The position numbers and the translations under genes were made by a program. Source: Patescibacteria group bacterium (GTDB taxonomy: Bacteria; Patescibacteriota; Minisyncoccia; Phycocordibacterales; UBA2100). Taken from it: DNA of 11,421 bases. The DNA lies in the NCBI GenBank assembly GCA_015491055.1, contig WFWP01000004.1, positions 1 to 11,421 on the forward strand, in the 5' to 3' direction. The notes under the pieces are model-generated. The model worked only from the letters and a program-made list of their open reading frames with translations, was not told the origin of the DNA and did no database searches. Each line of letters begins with the position of its first letter. The stretch's first letter is position 1. Of this stretch, positions 6,884 through 11,421 are shown one piece after another.

Positions 6884-7552
6884 ATGAAAGTAGATGTTTA
6901 CACAACAAAAGGTGACAAGAAGGGAAGCGCGATCGTGTCTGATATTGTATTCGGCGCGAGCGATAATGATGCATTATTGCATCAAGTGGTTGTGAGCATG
7001 ATGTCTAACAAGAGGCAACCCATAGCGCACACCAAAGACAGATCTGAAGTCAGAGGAGGAGGTAAAAAGCCTTGGAGACAAAAAGGACTGGGGCGCGCGC
7101 GTCACGGTTCAAGCAGATCTCCGATTTGGAGAGGGGGAGGTGTTACTTTCGGTCCCACCAAAGAAAAGAACTTTAAAAAGAAAATAAATTCAAAGATGCG
7201 CGCGAAAGCGCTGTATGTTGCGTTGTCCGGCAAATTTCGGGAAGGCGGCGTTTTGTTTGTGGATGCCTTCAATTTTGAGATGCCAAAAACCGCAAGCGCA
7301 AAATCCGTTATTGATAATTTGTCCGGTATTGACGGTTTCGAGACTTTGAAATCCAAGTTTAACGCCGCCATCATATTTATCGCCGAAAAAGATGAAAATT
7401 TGATAAAGAGTTTTGCAAATTTTGGAAATATAGATGTAAAAGAAATCAGAAACGCAAACCCGGTTGATGTTTTGACACATAAAAATGTTATCATAGCGAA
7501 TCCTGAAGCATCCAGTGCCATATTGGAAAGTCGCATAAATAAAGTTAATTGA
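6884..7552 (+). CDS. rplD: 50S ribosomal protein L4
   Basis: L4 is an early 23S rRNA binder whose extended loop lines the peptide exit tunnel; in E. coli it also represses its own operon. The product has 222 residues. The loop is intact: AHTKDRSEVRGGGKKPWRQK at 48-67, then GLGRARHGSSRSPIWRGGG at 68-86 and VTFGP. The globular domain continues through KINSKMRAKALYVAL and LFVDAF. The gene starts 18 nt after the rplC stop at ATG 6884. An in-frame TTG nine bases earlier would only add three residues. No Shine-Dalgarno is present; the spacer is AT-rich and includes GATAAT at 6870-6875. Confidence 0.96.
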   Translation: MKVDVYTTKGDKKGSAIVSDIVFGASDNDALLHQVVVSMMSNKRQPIAHTKDRSEVRGGGKKPWRQKGLGRARHGSSRSPIWRGGGVTFGPTKEKNFKKKINSKMRAKALYVALSGKFREGGVLFVDAFNFEMPKTASAKSVIDNLSGIDGFETLKSKFNAAIIFIAEKDENLIKSFANFGNIDVKEIRNANPVDVLTHKNVIIANPEASSAILESRINKVN

Positions 7553-7560
7553 TAATGATT

Positions 7561-7881
7561 ATGAAGAAAGACGGCACACAACAAAATAGTTTTGCGAACA
7601 TGCAAGCGTCGGAGATTTTGTTGAGACCGCGCTTGACGGAGAAATCTGTCTTGATGATGGAAAAAAATGTGTATGTTTTTGAAGTATCCTCTCGCGCAAA
7701 TAAGGTCATGGTTAAAAATGCAATCAAGTCTGTTTATGATGTGAATCCTGTAAAGGTTGCCATAGTGAACGCAAAACCGAAAAAGAAACGAAGTGTGCGA
7801 ACGGGAAAGATAGGCGTAAAAAGCGGTCATAAAAAGGCATATGTGTATTTGAAGGATGGAGATAGCATAAGCATTATGTAG
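7561..7881 (+). CDS. rplW: 50S ribosomal protein L23
   Basis: L23 sits at the exit of the ribosomal peptide tunnel, where signal recognition particle and trigger factor dock. The product has 106 residues. The family core is ILLRPRLTEKSVLMMEKN (about 20-37), then YVFEVSSRANKVMVKNAI and VNPVKVAIVN, followed by a basic loop (PKKKRSVRTGKIGVKSGHKK) and the final strand AYVYLKDG. ATG 7555, two codons earlier, is an equally possible start. I prefer 7561 because the same TTAATTGAT element lies a few bases upstream of both this ATG and that of rplB. The gap from the rplD stop is only 8 nt, so the two genes are cotranscribed. Confidence 0.94.
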   Translation: MKKDGTQQNSFANMQASEILLRPRLTEKSVLMMEKNVYVFEVSSRANKVMVKNAIKSVYDVNPVKVAIVNAKPKKKRSVRTGKIGVKSGHKKAYVYLKDGDSISIM

Positions 7882-7915
7882 GATTTGTTATTTGATTAAG
7901 TGTTAATTGATTATT

Positions 7916-8764
7916 ATGAAAAAGTATAATCCGACAACACCCGGAAGAAGAGGAATGACGCAAGTTTCATACAGATCTTTGCTGTCCGGAGACAAACCTT
8001 TTAAAAAATTAACCAAAGGTTTCAAGCGAGGAGTTGGAAGAAACAATCAAGGACGTATAACAACTCGTCACAAAGGCGGAGGTGTTAAGCGCGTATATCG
8101 TTTGATTGATTTTAAATATGATAAGCGAGACATACCCGCAAAAATTTCCACCATTGAATACGATCCCAACAGAAGTGCGTTTATAGGTTTGGTCACATAT
8201 TTGGACGGGGAAAAACGATATATAATCGTGCCCGACAATATGAAGGTTGGAGACACTTTTATCGTATCTGACAAAGAAGAAGTAAAGATAAAAACGGGAA
8301 ACAGAAAGCCTATTGGGCAAATGCCTGTCGGCACTATGATTTACAACATTGAAATCAAGCCCGGTAGCGGCGCAAAACTTGCGCGCAGCGCGGGTAACTT
8401 TGCGGAGGTTGTGGGGCATGACCAAGGGTACACTCAAATAAAAATGCCAAGCACCGAAGTGAGGAAAGTGCTCAGCGCATGCTGGGCAACCGTTGGCGGC
8501 GCGAGCAATACGGAGCACAGATTGGTAAACATAGGAAAGGCGGGTAGAAAACGCAAGATGGGTATAAGGCCGACGGTAAGAGGTAGTGCAATGAATGCGG
8601 TGGACCACCCATATGGCGGTGGAGAAGGTAAGGCCGGGCGCGGGCGTCGCAGAGCTGTTTCCAAGTGGGGTAAACCGACAGGTATAGGTCAAAAAACTCG
8701 CAGAAAGAATAAGTATTCCGACAAATTTATCGTAAGTCGCAGAAAAGTGGGAAGAAGGAGATAG
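7916..8764 (+). CDS. rplB: 50S ribosomal protein L2
   Basis: L2 is needed for subunit joining and for forming the peptidyl transferase region. The product has 282 residues, slightly longer than the usual 273-277. It begins MKKYNPTTPGRRGMTQVSY. The RNA-binding core includes GRNNQGRITTRHKGGG (41-56), DPNRSAFIGLVTYLDGEKRY (83-102) and GAKLARSAGNFAEV (152-165). The C-terminal signature is AMNAVDHPYGGGEGK (225-239), with H231 matching the histidine implicated in peptidyl transfer, then GRGRRRAVSKWGKPTGIGQK. It starts 34 nt after rplW with no Shine-Dalgarno. The ribosomal block ends here: rpsS, which normally follows, is absent. Confidence 0.97.
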   Translation: MKKYNPTTPGRRGMTQVSYRSLLSGDKPFKKLTKGFKRGVGRNNQGRITTRHKGGGVKRVYRLIDFKYDKRDIPAKISTIEYDPNRSAFIGLVTYLDGEKRYIIVPDNMKVGDTFIVSDKEEVKIKTGNRKPIGQMPVGTMIYNIEIKPGSGAKLARSAGNFAEVVGHDQGYTQIKMPSTEVRKVLSACWATVGGASNTEHRLVNIGKAGRKRKMGIRPTVRGSAMNAVDHPYGGGEGKAGRGRRRAVSKWGKPTGIGQKTRRKNKYSDKFIVSRRKVGRRR

Positions 8765-8777
8765 TGATTTTGTATAT

Positions 8778-8807
8778 TTGTCAAGTTTTTTATACACAAG
8801 TTATACA
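8778..8807 (+). promoter_or_regulatory. Promoter upstream of the first ATP-grasp gene
   Basis: TTGTCA (8778-8783) is 18 bp from TATACA (8802-8807), both five-of-six or better against consensus. The predicted start near 8814 gives a leader of about 50 nt before ATG 8866. No terminator is visible after rplB, so read-through from the ribosomal block is also possible. Confidence 0.5.
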
Positions 8808-8809
8808 CA
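8790..8809 (+). promoter_or_regulatory. Two tandem perfect DnaA boxes
   Basis: TTATACACA occurs at 8790-8798 and again at 8801-8809 in the same orientation, 11 bp from start to start, about one helical turn. Both match TTATNCACA exactly and are identical to the E. coli oriC R2 box. The second covers the -10 of the promoter listed above. DnaA binding on one face of the DNA would block or tune that promoter. An origin is less likely, since there is no box cluster and no dnaA or dnaN nearby. Confidence 0.55.
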
Positions 8810-8865
8810 GCGCGCTTTGATTTTCTCGGATTTTTGGTGTTGAATTTGGAACTGCATTGTAAATT

Positions 8866-10212
8866 ATGATGGTTTCCGCAAAAACAAATTCTAAATCGGA
8901 TGCAAACCGTGATAGGGGTATAGGTGAAAAATACGGCAATAATAGGAGAAAAAAAATAGTTTTGTTCGTCGGACCAGTGCCCGCAGAGGTTATACGAAAA
9001 TGGAAAGAGCAAGAGCAACCAAAGTTTTTGTTGTATAACTTGCAAAGCAAGAAACAGTCAAAAGAAGAAATTGAAGAGGCGCGAGAGGTTTTTGACAAGG
9101 TTATACTGTGTGCGTTTTCAAGTGAAGATTCAATTGCATCAGCGATTTTGGAATTCAGGGATGACATTATCGCCATAACATCTCGCAGTGAGGAGAAGAT
9201 GTGGTATTTCAAAAGAACCATTCCGCATGTACCGTATGTTTTATCTCCAACGGAGAAGTCTTTGTTGTGGGCAACAGATAAAATAGAAATGCGCAAAAGA
9301 ATGGCCGTTTACGATTCAAAGATAATACCCAAGTTTGCGGTTGTGCAAGATGCGGATGAAAAGACCATTGAAGTTATTGAGAAAAATATAGGATATCCAT
9401 TGATGGTGAAACCCTCCGGTTTGTCCGCAAGTATGCTTGTTACAAATTGTTATCATAGAGATGAATTGGAAAAAACTTTATCGGCGGTTTTTAAAAGAGC
9501 AAATATATTTCACCGCCTTTATAAGGAATTTTATAAAGATGATACACCGCAAGTTCTTGTTGAAGAGTTGATGGAAGGTGAAATGTATTCGGTTGACGGA
9601 GTGGTTGACGGTACGGGCGAATGTTATGTATATCCTTCCGTTCACATAAAGACCGGGAAACAGATTGGTTTTGATGATTACTTCGGTTATCAGCAAATGA
9701 CGCCAACTCTTCTTAAACAAGAGAGTTTTGACGCTTTGGAGCAGGTTGCAATTAAAGGGGTTAAGGCGTTGGGATTGAGGAATACTCATTTTCATATTGA
9801 GTTTATAAGAACGGAGGAAGGATGGAAGATAATTGAAATTGCGCCGAGAATAGGGGGGTTTAGGCAAGATTTATATAAACTGTCTTACGGTATAGATTGC
9901 ACAACAAACGATATACGCATACGAATGGGTCTGAAGCCCAAGATATTGAAGAGCAAGAAAGGTTACACCGCGGCGTTAAAAATTTTTGCAAAGAGAGAAG
10001 GGGTAATAAAAAGCATAAAAGGATTGAAAAAAGTAAAAGAGTTGGCATCGGTTGTAAGTGTAACCCAAAAGCAAACAAACGGAGACAAGGTCTTGTTTGC
10101 AAAAAACGGAGGGAGGGCGGTTTTTGTGATAATACTGCATAATAAAGATCGCTCGGAACTTTTGGCGGATATCAGAAGAGTGGAACAAGAGTTGGAGATT
10201 GTGGTAGAATAG
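8866..10212 (+). CDS. ATP-grasp ligase, L-amino-acid-ligase type
   Basis: The product has 448 residues and looks like an ATP-grasp enzyme of the group that includes bacterial L-amino-acid (dipeptide) ligases. Such enzymes use ATP to form an acyl phosphate and join it to an amine. After a basic tail (1-30), a pre-ATP-grasp domain starts with KKIVLFVGPVP. The ATP-grasp fold contains TDKIEMRKRM (137-146), YPLMVKPSGLSAS (177-189, K182 at the ATP phosphates), VLVEELMEGEMYSVDG (230-245), HFHIEFI (308-314) and WKIIEIAPRIGGF (320-332), where E312 and E324 are the expected magnesium ligands. A C-terminal domain of about 100 residues (about 365-448) resembles those that close the site in this group. 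The substrates cannot be read from the sequence. ATG 8869 is an equivalent start. Its last codons lie in a repeat shared with the end of the next gene. Confidence 0.82.
   Translation: MMVSAKTNSKSDANRDRGIGEKYGNNRRKKIVLFVGPVPAEVIRKWKEQEQPKFLLYNLQSKKQSKEEIEEAREVFDKVILCAFSSEDSIASAILEFRDDIIAITSRSEEKMWYFKRTIPHVPYVLSPTEKSLLWATDKIEMRKRMAVYDSKIIPKFAVVQDADEKTIEVIEKNIGYPLMVKPSGLSASMLVTNCYHRDELEKTLSAVFKRANIFHRLYKEFYKDDTPQVLVEELMEGEMYSVDGVVDGTGECYVYPSVHIKTGKQIGFDDYFGYQQMTPTLLKQESFDALEQVAIKGVKALGLRNTHFHIEFIRTEEGWKIIEIAPRIGGFRQDLYKLSYGIDCTTNDIRIRMGLKPKILKSKKGYTAALKIFAKREGVIKSIKGLKKVKELASVVSVTQKQTNGDKVLFAKNGGRAVFVIILHNKDRSELLADIRRVEQELEIVVE
10171..10207 (+). repeat. 37-nt direct repeat, copy 1
   Basis: This copy runs from ATCAGAAGAGTGGAACAAGA to GTGGTAG within the last 14 codons of the first ATP-grasp gene. 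Copy 2 at 11131 matches at 33 of 37 positions; the differences are at repeat positions 15, 25, 33 and 34. The copies are exactly 960 bp apart (320 codons), so the reading frame is the same and both encode IRRVEQEL. The two genes show no such similarity elsewhere that I can see. Confidence 0.85.
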
Positions 10213-10221
10213 ATGGTGCAG

Positions 10222-10230
10222 TGATAATTT
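10222..10230 (+). promoter_or_regulatory. Possible extended -10 for the RimK-like gene
   Basis: TGATAATTT contains TG, one base and TAATTT, ending six bases before ATG 10237, the same spacing as the leaderless promoter before 1620. GATAAT at 10223-10228 is an alternative -10, with TTGTGG 18 bp upstream. The gene starts only 24 nt after the preceding stop, so cotranscription is also likely. Confidence 0.3.
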
Positions 10231-10236
10231 TGTTAT

Positions 10237-11157
10237 ATGAAAAAAGTTGCAATATTCGGCACCAACAAAAACATACATGCCACGAGACGCATTATTGAAG
10301 AACTTGAAAAAAGAAAGATCAAATATGATTTTTTGAGTCATGATGACATTGTCTATTCATCTTCTGAAACGCCTTTGCATAAAGGTAAGCCTATTGATTT
10401 TGCTTCATATGGTGTCGCTTTTTTTCGTACGGCGGGATATACGGTTGATGATGTGCCTTTTTCATTTCGATTAGAGAATGAAATAAGAATTCTTTCTGAT
10501 CATTTAATATCACACAACATACCTTTTATAAATGAGAATATTATTCGATCATATCCTTTTTATAATAAATTTACTCAGTCACAGATTTTCCAGATACATA
10601 ATATTGTGACACCTAAGACATTTCACGTGAATAGAAATACTCCAGAAAATATTTTGCATATTATGAAAATGCATGGTCTGAATTTCCCCATTGTTTTAAA
10701 AAGAAGTGCAGGATCACAAGGTAAGTCTGTGTATCTCATTAATACTGAAGATGAGCTCAAAAAACATCTTTATGATAGACAAAATATAAACTATATACTA
10801 CAAGAGTATATAGAAAATAAAGAAGACTACAGAGTCCTTTTTATAAACAAAAAAGTAATTGGCATTATGAAGAGGTCTTCAGTCAATGGTGAATGGCGGA
10901 ATAATTTTTCATTAGGCGGTTCGGTAACGTATTATCATGATGAAAAAATGGAGGCATTTGTGTATGATATTTGTATGAAAATCGGTTTTGATAATGCTGG
11001 TGTGGATATCATTGTATACAAGGATAAGATGTATGTATTAGAAATAAATCTAACTCCGGGCTTTGAGGGATTTGAAAAGGCTATTAATGTTAATGTGGCT
11101 GCAGAATTTGTATCAATATTGGAAGAAAAAATCAGAAGAGTGGAGCAAGAGTTGTAG
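10237..11157 (+). CDS. RimK-like ATP-grasp ligase
   Basis: The product has 306 residues and resembles the RimK family, which adds amino acids such as glutamate to protein or small-molecule carboxylates using ATP. Residues 1-110 are the pre-ATP-grasp part, beginning MKKVAIFGTNKN. The ATP-grasp core has FPIVLKRSAGSQGKSV (150-165, K155 and the glycine loop), YILQEYIE (186-193), DYRVLFINKKVIGIMKRSS (197-215), WRNNFSLGGSV (220-230), AGVDII (254-259) and YVLEINLTPGFEG (266-278), with D257, E269 and N271 as metal ligands. All key residues are present. The target is unknown. The DNA is AT-richer than upstream (14 G+C in 10501-10560 and 14 in 10801-10860), and leucine codons are mixed rather than mostly TTG. 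The last eight residues repeat those near the end of the previous ligase, and the stop TAG corresponds to a GAG codon there. Acquisition by transfer or recombination is likely. Confidence 0.82.
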   Translation: MKKVAIFGTNKNIHATRRIIEELEKRKIKYDFLSHDDIVYSSSETPLHKGKPIDFASYGVAFFRTAGYTVDDVPFSFRLENEIRILSDHLISHNIPFINENIIRSYPFYNKFTQSQIFQIHNIVTPKTFHVNRNTPENILHIMKMHGLNFPIVLKRSAGSQGKSVYLINTEDELKKHLYDRQNINYILQEYIENKEDYRVLFINKKVIGIMKRSSVNGEWRNNFSLGGSVTYYHDEKMEAFVYDICMKIGFDNAGVDIIVYKDKMYVLEINLTPGFEGFEKAINVNVAAEFVSILEEKIRRVEQEL

Positions 11158-11167
11158 ATTGTTATAG
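11131..11167 (+). repeat. 37-nt direct repeat, copy 2
   Basis: This second copy of the 3' end of the first ATP-grasp gene closes the RimK-like gene. The G-to-T change at repeat position 25 turns GAG into TAG and makes the stop codon. Without it the frame would run IVIG and stop at the next TAA (11171-11173). Together the copies bracket 923 bp of AT-rich DNA. Confidence 0.85.
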
Positions 11168-11187
11168 GCTAATTAAGAGAGAAATTT

Positions 11188-11421
11188 ATGAAAATAAAAT
11201 ATGCAACAGCACATAAATGGGTTAAGGGTGTAGACGCTGACCTACTTGTGTCTTTTGGTAAAAATGCAGCAAATCGTCTCAAGTCAACTTTAAAAAAATT
11301 GATGCATTGGACATAGTAACTGAAGTTATAAGAGTCGATGAGGATTTTTTAAATTGGTTTATTCCTATGTATGAGGCACGCATAAATTCAAAAGATAATT
11401 CAAGAGTAATTGATATTAGGA
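11188..11421 (+). pseudogene. Frameshifted gene of unknown function, 3' end outside window
   Basis: ATG 11188 opens 42 codons ending at TAG 11314-11316. From about 11292 the -1 frame stays open to the window end and reads naturally as a continuation: KKIDALDIVTEVIRVDED, then FLNWFIPMYEARINSKDN and SRVIDIR. The joined protein would have at least 77 residues. I do not firmly recognise it; the FLNWFIPMYEARI stretch is faintly reminiscent of acyltransferases of the GNAT or FemAB kind. The break lies at T TTA AAA followed by more A's (11289-11298). It may be a mutation, a sequencing error in the A-run, or programmed slippage. An AAGAGAGAAA stretch at 11175-11184 is the most Shine-Dalgarno-like leader in the window. 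The gene starts 30 nt after the RimK-like stop and shares its AT-rich composition. Confidence 0.5.
11289..11295 (+). other. -1 slippery heptamer T TTA AAA
   Basis: In the zero frame the codons are ACT TTA AAA AAA TTG, so T TTA AAA fits the X XXY YYZ form used in -1 programmed frameshifting, and the A-run is 7 long. A -1 slip here joins exactly to the open downstream frame. I see no clear stimulatory hairpin or internal Shine-Dalgarno close by. Confidence 0.4.

Noticed and set aside
8764..8820. Possible 18-codon small gene starting at GTG overlapping the rplB stop, with AAGGAG upstream
   Set aside because: Spacing to the GTG is only about 3 nt, the product looks random, and the sequence is better explained as a promoter with DnaA boxes.

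Overview
The window looks like a chromosomal segment of a Candidate Phyla Radiation bacterium (Patescibacteria, most likely Paceibacteria/Parcubacteria). This rests on the style of the ribosomal proteins L2 and L3, a short PGK, a PilX-like surface protein with the proline-rich tail common in that group, a secreted protein with an Ig-like domain, and the almost complete absence of Shine-Dalgarno sequences. The lineage is inferred from remembered family patterns, not from a search. All genes are on the + strand, and most of them prefer TTG for leucine.

Layout. Positions 7-1281 encode SecY. A 338-nt gap follows, holding a 16-bp palindrome next to a TTGACA hexamer and, at its end, an extended -10 placed so that the next mRNA should be leaderless. 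Two cell-surface genes come next: a secreted Ig-like protein with a C-terminal membrane anchor (1620-2447) and a large PilX-like type IV pilus-associated protein (2580-4088). Then come two lower-glycolysis genes, tpiA (4191-4937) and pgk (4969-6063). The TpiA has changed catalytic loops. A 24-bp palindrome follows pgk directly, then a strong promoter with a structured leader of about 90 nt, then a short ribosomal block rplC-rplD-rplW-rplB (6233-8764). That block lacks rpsJ before it and rpsS after it.

After rplB the content changes. A 101-nt gap carries two tandem perfect DnaA-box sequences overlapping a promoter. It is followed by an ATP-grasp ligase of the L-amino-acid-ligase type (8866-10212), a RimK-like ATP-grasp ligase (10237-11157), and the start of a third gene broken by a -1 frameshift at a slippery sequence (11188 onward). 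The RimK-like gene is visibly AT-richer and uses leucine codons differently. It is bracketed by 37-nt direct repeats (33/37 identical) that copy the 3' end of the preceding ligase gene, as expected of an inserted or recombined cassette.

The most interesting parts are this two-ligase locus with its repeat-bounded RimK-like gene, the DnaA boxes coinciding with -10 elements of two promoters (one driving ribosomal genes), the paired inverted repeats in the rplC leader, and the leaderless or non-Shine-Dalgarno start architecture throughout.
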